In this document: one piece after another, positions 38,338 to 47,047 of the stretch
How the letters are laid out: each line of letters opens with the position of its first letter
How positions within the stretch are numbered: position 1 is the stretch's first letter
Assembly (NCBI RefSeq): GCF_000744455.1
Contig: NZ_JQLY01000001.1
Coordinates: 1,952,501-2,016,500 of the forward strand
Direction: 5' to 3'
Source of the DNA: Methanobacterium sp. SMA-27
GTDB lineage: Archaea; Methanobacteriota; Methanobacteria; Methanobacteriales; Methanobacteriaceae
DNA: 64,000 bases
Position numbers and translations under genes: made by a program
Notes under the pieces: generated by a model
The model's database searches: none
Told to the model about the DNA's origin: nothing
What the model saw: only the letters and a program-made list of their open reading frames with translations

Positions 38338-39237
38338 TTATTCTAAAGATCTTCTCCTGAAACGTTCAGGTGTGGTTGTTCTAGGTATATTTCTGTAAAA
38401 TTCGCCAGCAGTATCGATTATTTCTACAGATATATCTCCAATCCTTTCAAATGCTTTAACCACTCTAGATAAAGTTAAATAATATGTTGAACGATCCTTA
38501 TCCATTACATCATCTTCAGCCATTTGAATTGCGATGTTGTTTAGGGCTTTTTTCTGGAGTTCATGAATTTTCTCTTCATAATCCATAACTTTTTCTTTTA
38601 AATCTAATTCTTCGTTTAAAAATCCTTGCATTGAATATTTAACCATTTTTCGTGATGTTAAGTACATAGAGTTAAGTACCTCTAACATCTCTGGATCGAC
38701 TTCATAACAACCATTTAATACAAAATTGGCAATATGACAGGTGTGATCTGCAATACGTTCAAGATCGTAAGCAACTTCACTGAATACCATTGTTTTACTA
38801 AATTCAGAATAGGGATTTATTGATATAACTGTATCAACTGAAGAACGAACCTTTTCATGCATGTTGTTACTAATATAATCCATTTCAAGTGCTTTATTAG
38901 CCATCTCATCATTATAATTTACAAAAGATTCAAATGACATATCAAACTGTTTGCAAACGTGTTCAACCATGTTCTTTAACATATCTTTTATGAGATACGC
39001 TCCAGCGTATTCTCTTGAAGTTTTTTCTTCATCAAACATTTCTGAAAATTCGTCAAACTTTTTCAAATCGAGAATATATGCTCTTCTAACAACACCACGT
39101 TTAACAAGGGGCTGTAGTAATTTAGTAACATATCTTCGAGTCAATCCAAGTTTTTCAGCTATTTCATCCTGAGTTGAGGGATTGTCATGTAATATTACAT
39201 CAAGTATGGCTTTCAACGTGCTGTTAGATCGTTTCAT
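38338..39237 (-). CDS. HTH-PhoU fusion regulator
   Basis: 299 residues. The N-terminal 70 residues form a winged helix (DEIAEKLGLTRRYVTKLLQP and RGVVRRAYI wing). From about 85 there are two PhoU repeats (SFESFVNYNDEMANKALEMD, SEVAYDLERIADHTCHIANF, then SMQGFLNEELDLKEKVMDYE, VVKAFERIGDISVEIIDTAG). Such archaeal fusions are probable DNA-binding sensors of phosphate state that control pst genes, here encoded about 7 kb away. It differs from the stand-alone PhoU at 26570, which lacks the HTH. Confidence 0.87.
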   Translation of the reverse strand: MKRSNSTLKAILDVILHDNPSTQDEIAEKLGLTRRYVTKLLQPLVKRGVVRRAYILDLKKFDEFSEMFDEEKTSREYAGAYLIKDMLKNMVEHVCKQFDMSFESFVNYNDEMANKALEMDYISNNMHEKVRSSVDTVISINPYSEFSKTMVFSEVAYDLERIADHTCHIANFVLNGCYEVDPEMLEVLNSMYLTSRKMVKYSMQGFLNEELDLKEKVMDYEEKIHELQKKALNNIAIQMAEDDVMDKDRSTYYLTLSRVVKAFERIGDISVEIIDTAGEFYRNIPRTTTPERFRRRSLE

Positions 39238-39249
39238 TTTAAATCACTT

Positions 39250-39981
39250 TTACCTCATATCATGATCCCTTTTGGTCTCATCATCGTTATTAATCTTGGG
39301 ATCATTTCCCTTCTTACTATCTTTAAACCAATAATCTAACTTTTTATTATACTTAACATCCTCATCCTCAATTTTTTCATAATTCTCAAAATCAGTTTCA
39401 TTTTTATCATTAATTATTGTAACTGATTCTTTTGTTATGGCTATTATAACATAGCTAAGCGCAGCAATCACCATAAGTGATATAATGATTCCTAATTCTG
39501 AAAATATCACCGAATAAAGGTCAGTGATAGGAGTATTAAAGTCTGCAAAACCTCCTAAAAGTACTATGATACCCACTATTATTATTATATATCCATAAAG
39601 TTTTTTAATATTTTCTGGTTGTATTATGGGATAAAGTCCCATTATGATAAGTCCAACACCAATAGAACGGAATAAGTTGTTTTCCGTTGCATTTTCGAGA
39701 ATGTAAAAGAAATTTCCAGGTTTTAAGTAAAGTAATGCAAATACGAATAATATTTCTATCGCAACTATCAAAATAAGGGGGATCGTATAGACTATTCTGG
39801 CCTCTACATTTTGAGTTCTAATTCCTTCCAATGGGGCTTTAAATAAATGTGACATTATCTGATAGAGAATAGCACCTAATACTGCCCCAATAACTGTTCC
39901 CCCAATTCCAAGTATTGATGTGGCATAAGCCACAATTCCAGCGATGATTCCTGCCATCGCTACATCCAATGTTTTTGACAT
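39250..39981 (-). CDS. Conserved membrane protein with charged C-terminal tail
   Basis: 243 residues. About five or six hydrophobic segments (AMAGIIAGIVAYATSILGIG, IVYTIPLILIVAIEILFVFA, LYGYIIIIVGIIVLLGGF, LGIIISLMVIAALSYVIIAI) are followed by a 60-residue acidic/basic hydrophilic tail ending in DDETKRDHDMR. No family recognised. It lies 12 bases upstream of the HTH-PhoU gene on the same strand and probably starts that transcription unit. Confidence 0.65.
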   Translation of the reverse strand: MSKTLDVAMAGIIAGIVAYATSILGIGGTVIGAVLGAILYQIMSHLFKAPLEGIRTQNVEARIVYTIPLILIVAIEILFVFALLYLKPGNFFYILENATENNLFRSIGVGLIIMGLYPIIQPENIKKLYGYIIIIVGIIVLLGGFADFNTPITDLYSVIFSELGIIISLMVIAALSYVIIAITKESVTIINDKNETDFENYEKIEDEDVKYNKKLDYWFKDSKKGNDPKINNDDETKRDHDMR

Positions 39982-40141
39982 GTTTTATCACTTTAAATCT
40001 TAGTTTCATTACCTTAAAATCTTATTAACCTTTTTTATTTAAATTTATTGAATTGCAATTATGAATTTTTGTAAAATAATTTATTTATTTTAAATTATTA
40101 TACTTATTAAAAAAAATTGTATAAATGGGCATGACTATGCC

Positions 40142-40948
40142 TTAAGGCAAATGAAGTGTGTTATGGTTATAAGAGCATATACTATATTCATTTCCATCTA
40201 CTTCTACAGAATAGTTAGCTAATTCTTTCTTGTACCCAGTTTCTGTATTTATCAGGTTCACAAATATTCCACATTCATCTATTAAAAGTTCGTTGTATGA
40301 AGGATATGTGTGTCCCCTCAATTTTCTGGTTGTTGCAGTACCGGAATTTAGTGTTACCATCTTTTCAAGCATCCAAACGTTAGGAACATGTTTATGTCCA
40401 TTCAATACAAAATCAACACCATAATCCGTGAACACTCGTAAAAGATCTCCAGAATCTAATAAAATATTTCTTTCACGACCTGTTTGAGGGATTGGAAGTA
40501 AATGGTGGTGAAAAGTCACTATCTTGCATATGTCATCCGGAATTTTATTCAGTTCATTTTTTAACCATTCCAATTGATCAACGCCAATTTGTCCATCATT
40601 TATATCTGGTTCTGATGAGTCTAACCCTATTATTGCAAATCCTCCACTTTTATCATTATGAATAAATTTGCGTTCCCCAACCTGTTTTTCAAAATGGACT
40701 AAACCAACGTTTCTAGCATCATGGTTACCTGGAATCACATGGATCTCTGTAATAGACTCTAATTCATCAAGAAAAGTGGATGCATCATTATATTCATGTA
40801 CATAGCCCTGAGTTGTTAAGTCACCAGACACAATGATCAGATCAGGGTTTTCATCGGTAACCTGCTTTAATAAATTATTTTTGAGGTCTTGTGAAAATGT
40901 TTTTTCCCCGAAATGTATATCCGATACCTGTATTATCTTTTTTTGCAA
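40142..40948 (-). CDS. Calcineurin-like metallophosphoesterase
   Basis: 268 residues with all metal motifs of the family: QVSDIHFGE, IIVSGDLTTQG, VIPGNHDARN, IVTFHHHLLPI and DFVLNGHKHVPN. The size and motifs resemble Icc/3',5'-cyclic-nucleotide phosphodiesterase-like enzymes, but the substrate is not determinable. Stand-alone gene between the membrane-protein unit and the tRNA pair. Confidence 0.9.
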   Translation of the reverse strand: MQKKIIQVSDIHFGEKTFSQDLKNNLLKQVTDENPDLIIVSGDLTTQGYVHEYNDASTFLDELESITEIHVIPGNHDARNVGLVHFEKQVGERKFIHNDKSGGFAIIGLDSSEPDINDGQIGVDQLEWLKNELNKIPDDICKIVTFHHHLLPIPQTGRERNILLDSGDLLRVFTDYGVDFVLNGHKHVPNVWMLEKMVTLNSGTATTRKLRGHTYPSYNELLIDECGIFVNLINTETGYKKELANYSVEVDGNEYSICSYNHNTLHLP

Positions 40949-41031
40949 ATTAATTCACCTTTAAATCCTATTTAAATAGTATTCAATTTGATAACCATTT
41001 ATAATCAATTAAAAAAACATAAAAAAATTTA

Positions 41032-41103
41032 AGCCTCAGGGGGGATTTGAACCCCCGGCCTATGCCTTACCAAGGCATCGCTCTACCCCTGAGCCACTGA
41101 GGC
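41032..41103 (-). tRNA. tRNA-Thr (GGT)
   Basis: On the minus strand GCCTCAG/CTGAGGC acceptor arms, a GCTC/GAGC D stem, anticodon stem ATGCC/GGCAT with loop TTGGTAA (anticodon GGT) and a GGGGG/CCCCC T stem with TTCAAAT fold into a complete tRNA. The discriminator is U, as in archaeal tRNA-Thr. No CCA is encoded. Confidence 0.95.
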
Positions 41104-41174
41104 ATTATTAAATTATTAATAAATGTATAATTTAAAATTTTACAGATTAAGCGGTTACAAAATTGATATAAAAG

Positions 41175-41258
41175 TGCAGGGGATGGGATTCGAACCCACG
41201 TAGGCCTACGCCAGAGGATCTTAAGTCCACCCCCTTTGGCCAGCTCGGGCACCCCTGC
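41175..41258 (-). tRNA. tRNA-Leu (TAA)
   Basis: Class II tRNA on the minus strand: acceptor GCAGGGG/CCCCTGC, long variable arm, anticodon loop CTTAAGA (anticodon TAA) and T arm GTGGG/CCCAC with TTCGAAT. The anticodon stem has one T-T mismatch. Discriminator A fits Leu. CCA is not encoded. It lies 71 bases upstream of tRNA-Thr on the same strand, so both may come from one transcript. Confidence 0.93.
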
Positions 41259-41281
41259 ATACAAACGAAGTTAGTTTACAT

Positions 41282-41292
41282 CATATATTAAG
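41282..41292 (-). promoter_or_regulatory. TATA-box candidate for the tRNA pair
   Basis: Minus strand TTAATATATGA lies about 25-33 bases before the 5' end of tRNA-Leu, a good position for an archaeal tRNA promoter. Confidence 0.45.
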
Positions 41293-41568
41293 TTAACGGT
41301 TTCACTAAAGATAAATCAATTTATTACCTTTCAAAGCTAAATTTCAGAGATTAAACTCAAAATAATATATATTAAAATATTAAATATTAGTTCTAACCAA
41401 ACAAAAAAGTGTTATTATTTATAAATATTACTTTATCCCCACATATTCTCTTTGATATCAATTTAATCGCATTAAATAAACTTAATAAGGATTTAAGATA
41501 AAAACATAAGATATATAAGAATCTTATACCAATAAATAACTATATTGAACTTATTAAAGGTGATTAGA
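41293..41568. other. Intergenic region between tRNA-Leu and the ferredoxin gene
   Basis: AT-rich DNA between divergent transcription units. It should hold the promoter of the ferredoxin-geranylgeranyl reductase pair (a ttatttataaatatta string near 41415 is one TATA candidate). No small gene or repeat was seen. Confidence 0.4.
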
Positions 41569-41742
41569 ATGGATATCTTATCAGAAAATTGTGGATATTG
41601 TGGTTGCTGCGTAGGAGTATGCCCGGAAAATGTTCTTGAATTGGAAGAAAGTAAATTGCATATTAAAGAAGGATGCACTGAATGCGGAAACTGTGTAATT
41701 GTGTGTCCTCTTGGAGCACTGATCATTGGAGGTAGCCAATGA
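41569..41742 (+). CDS. 4Fe-4S ferredoxin partner of geranylgeranyl reductase
   Basis: 57 residues with two cluster motifs, CGYCGCCVGVCPENVL and CTECGNCVIVCPLGAL. ATG 41569 has aaggtg 6 bases upstream; an in-frame TTG at 41545 is less likely. Its last four bases overlap the start of the reductase gene, which implies coupled synthesis. It probably donates electrons to that enzyme for saturation of archaeal lipid chains. Confidence 0.88.
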   Translation: MDILSENCGYCGCCVGVCPENVLELEESKLHIKEGCTECGNCVIVCPLGALIIGGSQ

Positions 41743-42896
41743 AAAAATTGGAATATGATGTTGTGGTAGTTGGTGGACGAGTAGGAGGTTCAACTGCATC
41801 CTTATTCGCGTCAAAATCCGATGTTAACGTCCTTATGATTGAGAAAAGGCAAGAAATTGGAAGTCCTGTACAATGTGCTGAAGGTGTAACATATAACACA
41901 TTTGAAACCCTTGAAATAAAGCCATCTGAAAGATACATTCGTTCAAGAATTAAAGGTGCATACATTAATGCACCAGATGGGAGAAGAATCAAATATGATG
42001 GAGATATTGCTGAAGGGATGGTTATAGATCGTAAAATATTTGATAAAGAACTTGCAATAGAGTCTGCAAAAGCAGGAACAGACATTATGGTTAAAACAAC
42101 AGCTAAAGATTTAATAATAAAAGATCAAAAGGTCTGTGGTGTTGTAGCAAAACACTTGGGAGAAACAATTGAAATAAGCGCCGATGTTGTGATAGCTGCT
42201 GACGGTATTGAATCTAATATGGCTAGATTAGCAGGCATTGAAACCCATCACAACCCCGATCTGATCTGTTCTTGTGCCCAATACGAGATGGTAGGAATGG
42301 ATGTTGATCCTGGAGTCTTAGAATTTTACTTTGGGGAAAAAATTGCACCAGGAGGATACTTATGGATATTTCCTAAAGGAGATGGTATTGCAAATGTTGG
42401 AGTGGGTATTCGAAGTTCAGTTGAAACTGCTATCAACTATCTTAACAAATATGTTTCTGATTTAGATGCAACTCCTGTAGAACTAAATATCGGAGGAGTA
42501 CCTGTTTCAGGACCAATAGATAAAACATATACAGATGGATTTTTAGTCGTTGGTGATGCAGCAGGACAGGTAGACCCGATTACTGGTGGTGGAATCCATC
42601 CCACAATCTCATGTGCAAGGATTGCTGGAGAGATTGCAGCAGAAGCAGTACAAAATAATGATTATTCATCAGAATTCTTAAAGAGCTACCATAAAAAATG
42701 GCGAGATGAAATAGGGGAAACCCTTGATCAATCTGTTAAATATCGTAGAATGGCAGATAAACTAAATGATAATGATATGAATGCACTTGCAGAATTTATT
42801 GAAACTCAGGATCTGGAAGCTATATCTAAGATATCTGTACTAAAATTTGTTGGAAAACATCCCAATCTTATGAAGCTCTTAACAGAGCTATTATAA
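41739..42896 (+). CDS. Geranylgeranyl reductase family protein (archaeal lipid chain saturation)
   Basis: 385 residues. The FAD-binding start VVVVGGRVGGSTASLFASK is followed by the family's PVQCAEGVTYNTFE (PxxCxxG motif), the YWWIFP-like GGYLWIFPKGDGIANVGVGI and the second FAD motif FLVVGDAAGQVDPITGGGIH. The enzyme reduces double bonds of geranylgeranyl ether lipids at the membrane. Overlap with the ferredoxin gene gives a ready electron donor. Full length for the family (about 390). Confidence 0.9.
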   Translation: MKKLEYDVVVVGGRVGGSTASLFASKSDVNVLMIEKRQEIGSPVQCAEGVTYNTFETLEIKPSERYIRSRIKGAYINAPDGRRIKYDGDIAEGMVIDRKIFDKELAIESAKAGTDIMVKTTAKDLIIKDQKVCGVVAKHLGETIEISADVVIAADGIESNMARLAGIETHHNPDLICSCAQYEMVGMDVDPGVLEFYFGEKIAPGGYLWIFPKGDGIANVGVGIRSSVETAINYLNKYVSDLDATPVELNIGGVPVSGPIDKTYTDGFLVVGDAAGQVDPITGGGIHPTISCARIAGEIAAEAVQNNDYSSEFLKSYHKKWRDEIGETLDQSVKYRRMADKLNDNDMNALAEFIETQDLEAISKISVLKFVGKHPNLMKLLTELL

Positions 42897-43054
42897 TACA
42901 TTCTATTTCTTTTTAAAAAATTAATCCAAAATAGTTTCAATTTATGTGGTTACTACAATGATAAATCCTAAATTATTTATCCATAAAAGAATACATATTA
43001 AGTATAAAGAGATCATTATGAACTTTAATATCTTGAAGGATGTGAACAACACTG

Positions 43055-44419
43055 ATGGATTCTAAAGAACAAGAGTTTAAACCTAATATAGATGATCTAG
43101 AAGCCAAAAAAGATATTAAGGGTTTAATTAAAGCCCTCAAACATGAAGATCATATTGTTAGGAAGCAAGCTGCAGTATCACTTAAAAAGGTAGGTGATAA
43201 AAGTGCAGTTGAAGCTCTTATAGAAGCTCTTAACTATGAAAAATGGGAAGACAAATATACAGTATTAATAGCTGTTAGAGAAAATGCAGCAGAAGCTCTA
43301 GGAATAATTGGAGATAAAAGGGCTATTGAACCTTTAATAAAAGCTTTATTCGAAGACACAGATGAAGAGGTAAGGTGGAAAGCTGCAGCAGCACTTGGAA
43401 AGATTGGAGACCCTCTTGCAGTGGAACCATTGATACATGCCCTTAATGATGAAAGCTGGACAGTACGAAGGACTGTTACAATATCTTTAGGAGATCTTGG
43501 TGATAAAAGAGCTTTTGATTTTATATTAAAATCCATGAATGACAAAGATTGGCATGTAAGGAAGTATGCTGCAGTTGCACTTGGAAAAATTGGGGATGAA
43601 AGAGCAATAGATCCCCTTGTGAAAGGTTTAAATGATGAAGATGGTGATGTGAGATGGAAATCTATTATTGCCCTGGGAAATATAGGTACTTCTGCTGTTG
43701 AACCATTATTAAAAGCCTTTGAGACTGATAATTGGCAGACAAAATCAAGGGTTGCCGAAGTACTTGGAAAAATTGGAGATAAAAGAGCAGTAAGTCCATT
43801 AATTCAAACACTGAACAATAAAAATCAGAACAAATATGTTCGAGGTCGTATTATAGAAGCTCTTGGGAAAATAGGAGATGAAAGAGCAGTGGAACCATTG
43901 ATTAAAGCTCTTGATGATAAATATATTTATGTAAGACTCAAAGCTGAAAATGCTCTTGATACAATTAAAACCAAAGGTACAGGATCATGGATTGTGCACT
44001 ATGAAAATGGAGAAATTTCATTTGATTACCCTCATAGCTGGGAGATAATTGAAACAACAGATGAAAAAAAAGTTATTAAGGGAGGGGTTGCTAACAATGC
44101 AATTAACTTCTCAATTAACAGACTTGAAGAGGCAGAGGATATCAAAGTAAAAGAGTTTTCAGGTATACTGAAAAATGTATTCTTAATGCAAAACAGCAAG
44201 ATCATATCAGAAATGGAATTCAAAGCCAAGGATATGGATGCTATCATATTAGTGGGCGAAAATCCACACAAGGTATCCCTTACAAAAATAATGATAATTG
44301 CTTTTAAAAAGAAGGATTTATTATTTTATTTATGGTTTGCTGGGGAACATGAAAATTTCGAACTTTTCAACGAAGACATTGATTTTATAGTTGACAGTTT
44401 CCACATACAAAATTCTTAA
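43055..44419 (+). CDS. HEAT-repeat (PBS lyase-like) protein with C-terminal PsbP-like domain
   Basis: 454 residues. Residues 10-310 are about nine HEAT/armadillo-type repeats with the recurrent pattern (A)AEALGxIGDKRAIEPLIKAL. From about 315 a different domain starts (GSWIVHYENGEISFDYPHSW), typical of PsbP-like/DUF1795 proteins that begin with an exposed-strand FxYPxxW motif. HEAT scaffolds bind partner proteins; the role here is unknown. No signal peptide. Single gene. Confidence 0.82.
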   Translation: MDSKEQEFKPNIDDLEAKKDIKGLIKALKHEDHIVRKQAAVSLKKVGDKSAVEALIEALNYEKWEDKYTVLIAVRENAAEALGIIGDKRAIEPLIKALFEDTDEEVRWKAAAALGKIGDPLAVEPLIHALNDESWTVRRTVTISLGDLGDKRAFDFILKSMNDKDWHVRKYAAVALGKIGDERAIDPLVKGLNDEDGDVRWKSIIALGNIGTSAVEPLLKAFETDNWQTKSRVAEVLGKIGDKRAVSPLIQTLNNKNQNKYVRGRIIEALGKIGDERAVEPLIKALDDKYIYVRLKAENALDTIKTKGTGSWIVHYENGEISFDYPHSWEIIETTDEKKVIKGGVANNAINFSINRLEEAEDIKVKEFSGILKNVFLMQNSKIISEMEFKAKDMDAIILVGENPHKVSLTKIMIIAFKKKDLLFYLWFAGEHENFELFNEDIDFIVDSFHIQNS

Positions 44420-44557
44420 ACATACAAAAATCATAATTTATTTTATCATTAAATTTAAATGTTAAATATTAATTATTCTTCTGTAGACTTATTTATATTA
44501 ATAAATTAGATGAATACTTTATTTATATACTCAATAAATGACTTAGGTCCTGATAAA

Positions 44558-45161
44558 ATGAATAAAAAAAGTAAGAATCCCACAATAATTTCTACACACA
44601 AAAATGAAAATCTATACTTTGCAGTAGGATATTCAGAAAGAGGAAAAATAATACGAATATCACTACCCCAAAAGAGTGAAGAAGACGCAATATTTGAAAT
44701 AGCAAAATATCATCCTGAATTTTTAGTTTCAGATCAATACTATGAAACTGCAGAGATGATTTGTAAAATGTATCATGGAAGAGATGTAAAATTTGATTTA
44801 GAAATTCTTGATATTGAAGAATCAACAATTAATACTTCCTTTGAAAAGGATGTAATTCTTGAAGTTGCAAAAATACCCCTGTGGTAGCGTAAGAACTTAT
44901 AAAGAAATCGCAAAATTACTGAATAGCCATGCTTACAGGGCAGTTGGAACAGCCATAGGTAAAAACCCATTCCCCATATTAATCCCTTGTCACAGAGTAA
45001 TTAGATCAGATGGAAAAATCGGTGACTTCAGAGGAGGAACTCCAATGAAGGTTGAAATATTGAAAAATGAAGGAATCAAAATTCAAGATCTAAAATTATT
45101 GGATCCAAAAAAAAGCTTACAAAAAAATAAAAAAAATAAAAAAGACAGAAAATCTATCTAA
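44558..45161 (+). pseudogene. ogt: Methylated-DNA-protein cysteine methyltransferase, frameshifted
   Basis: The first frame, from ATG 44558, reads through an N-terminal domain to DVILEVAKIP and then LW-stop at 44885-44887. Dropping one C from the CCCC at 44876-44879 gives KIPCGSVRTYKEIAKLLNSH and then AVGTAIGKNPFPILIPCHRV, which has the winged helix and the active-site PCHRV cysteine that accepts alkyl groups from O6-alkylguanine. The family's later GDFRGGTPMKVEIL is also present, to TAA 45159-45161. All catalytic parts are intact, so a single extra base separates two good halves. Confidence 0.82.
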
Positions 45162-45625
45162 ATTTTATCCTGATATGCTTTCATAGCTTGTTCAAGCACA
45201 TCTGCAAATGTTGTATCATTTTTAAGATCTTCAAGATCTTCAATTGAGAATATCTTGAGAACATTATCTTTACACGCTTCAACACATGCAGGAATAATTC
45301 TATCTGTTTCCATACATAAGGTGCACTTCTGTGTTGATTTTTTCTCTGCATCAATAACAATCATCCCCACAGGACATGCAATCATACACAGTCTGCAGAG
45401 TATACATGCTTCGTAATCCACAAATAAAGTTCCATCCTCCTCCCTTATGGCGTTAGTAGGACATATTCTAGCACAAGGTGCTTTATCAGGATGGCATTGC
45501 ATGCAGAAGATTGGAACAGTGGAGGTCTTTTTTGCCCTTGAAACTCCATGCTCGTCACTACATGCTGTAATACAATCCTTGCACTCAGTGCACATTCTAG
45601 GATCAACAACCATCAGCGTCTTCAT
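45158..45625 (-). CDS. Multi-cluster 4Fe-4S ferredoxin at the end of the CODH/ACS operon
   Basis: 155 residues with four cluster motifs: CTECKDCITACSDEHG, CMQCHPDKAPCARICP, CILCRLCMIACPVGMI and CTLCMETDRIIPACVEAC. The fold is of the HycB/PorE type. It follows cdhE by about 20 bases, on the same strand, and probably carries electrons for the CODH/ACS complex. The last four bases overlap the 3' end of the converging methyltransferase gene. Confidence 0.87.
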   Translation of the reverse strand: MKTLMVVDPRMCTECKDCITACSDEHGVSRAKKTSTVPIFCMQCHPDKAPCARICPTNAIREEDGTLFVDYEACILCRLCMIACPVGMIVIDAEKKSTQKCTLCMETDRIIPACVEACKDNVLKIFSIEDLEDLKNDTTFADVLEQAMKAYQDKI

Positions 45626-45646
45626 AAGATCATTCCTATCACTTTT

Positions 45647-47035
45647 TTATTTTGCTTCTTGTTTTTCTTTCAATTTTAAAAAGAAATCAGGTACTGCTGA
45701 CGAATCTCTTGGACCAACAACAACATCCCATCCAGATTCATCCTCAATTTCCCCACTTAATGGTGCAGATAGTCCCGGTATAATTAAAGTCCTCGTTTTA
45801 ACCTTTTCTTCTATTCCAGATTCTTTAATAAGATCTGAAACAGATTTACCAGATTGTTGTCCTCCTGCAAGAGATACATCAACTGCTCGGCCTTCAGTAT
45901 CCAGAACAAGTAGATAACAGTTTGCTTTACCTGATTTTAGATCTCCTTCAACAGTGTAATATGTGAGAGCGAAGTTAGTTGTCAGTAAAACAGGTGAGTT
46001 TTCATCGAGTTCTCCAAACTCGTAAATACCAGGATCAACCATTTGTGGTTTTCTTGGATCTGTGAAAATGCTCTGTCTAAGAGTTAGTACAGGTATGAGC
46101 TCCCATATATTGGTTCCATGGATAATTAACATATCCGCATATTTGTTCATGAGTGTTGCTGCTATGGTGGCCTCTTTTATGCCGCCTTGCACCTCGTCCT
46201 TTTCATATAACCACGTTAAAGCGGGAACTCCTAGAATAGGGAATCTAAAGTCTTCATCTTTCTCTTCAATTGCCAATCTTCTGATCATAACGAAGTTATC
46301 GAGTGTGTCACCAATTCCATCATCCACATATGTTCCAGGGTCGAGTACAATATCCTTAATTCCCTTAGATCTAAGTATCCTCGAAAGTTCTTTCATTTTT
46401 TCAAGATCATTTGGAACAAACAGTGCTAAAGGACATTCATATTCAATAGCCAGAGATGCCATATCTTCAATGTTATTTTCTGTTGCAGCATATATGAGTG
46501 GTCTTTCGTCTCCAACTTTTTCAAGAGCAGCCTTCATTGCCTCTGGATCCATTGAACATAGAACCAATGGTAATTTAGATGATTTTAGTTTTGATGCAGT
46601 TTCAGCAAATTTATTATTGTCTCCTGAAACATTCCTTATGGCAATACCATCAAGAACAAGTTTTTCACCTGTTCTTTCAAATTCAGATTCTTCAATGATT
46701 TTAACTCTCTCTTTTAGAGTTTCATCATCCATATTATCGTTTACATCAATTACCATAGGCGTTGGGTTATAATATGTGAGTTCATATCTATAAAGAACCT
46801 CATCACCACCCATTATCATAGCTTTTGAGCCTTTTCCTATAGTTATCTCCCTCACGGCAGGTGCCAATAGGTTTTCAAGTTTTTCCAGTTCATCTGCTGC
46901 CATTTGTGTGCAAAGTTCAAGGTCTGTTTCCTTGTCTGAGAGTTTGGTGGCGAATGCCATACAAGAAGCCTCTCCACATTTGGCGCAATTGGTCTTGGGA
47001 AGTAGCCTGTAAATTTCCATTGCAGTGACTTGCAA
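45647..47035 (-). CDS. cdhE: CODH/ACS corrinoid iron-sulfur protein, large (gamma) subunit
   Basis: 462 residues. The N-terminal cluster motif CAKCGEASCMAFATKL plus a later ELC gives the four cysteines of the 4Fe-4S cluster that reduces the corrinoid. A TIM-barrel domain and the C-terminal corrinoid-binding domain (LDTEGRAVDVSLAGGQQSGK) follow. It accepts the methyl group from tetrahydrosarcinapterin/methanopterin and hands it to the CdhC A-cluster. It lies 12 bases after cdhD. Confidence 0.94.
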   Translation of the reverse strand: MQVTAMEIYRLLPKTNCAKCGEASCMAFATKLSDKETDLELCTQMAADELEKLENLLAPAVREITIGKGSKAMIMGGDEVLYRYELTYYNPTPMVIDVNDNMDDETLKERVKIIEESEFERTGEKLVLDGIAIRNVSGDNNKFAETASKLKSSKLPLVLCSMDPEAMKAALEKVGDERPLIYAATENNIEDMASLAIEYECPLALFVPNDLEKMKELSRILRSKGIKDIVLDPGTYVDDGIGDTLDNFVMIRRLAIEEKDEDFRFPILGVPALTWLYEKDEVQGGIKEATIAATLMNKYADMLIIHGTNIWELIPVLTLRQSIFTDPRKPQMVDPGIYEFGELDENSPVLLTTNFALTYYTVEGDLKSGKANCYLLVLDTEGRAVDVSLAGGQQSGKSVSDLIKESGIEEKVKTRTLIIPGLSAPLSGEIEDESGWDVVVGPRDSSAVPDFFLKLKEKQEAK

Positions 47036-47047
47036 TCTAAAACCTCC

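Noticed and set aside
41067..41264. 65-codon frame across the two tRNA genes
   Set aside because: It lies inside clear tRNA-Thr and tRNA-Leu structures and is a by-product of their sequence.
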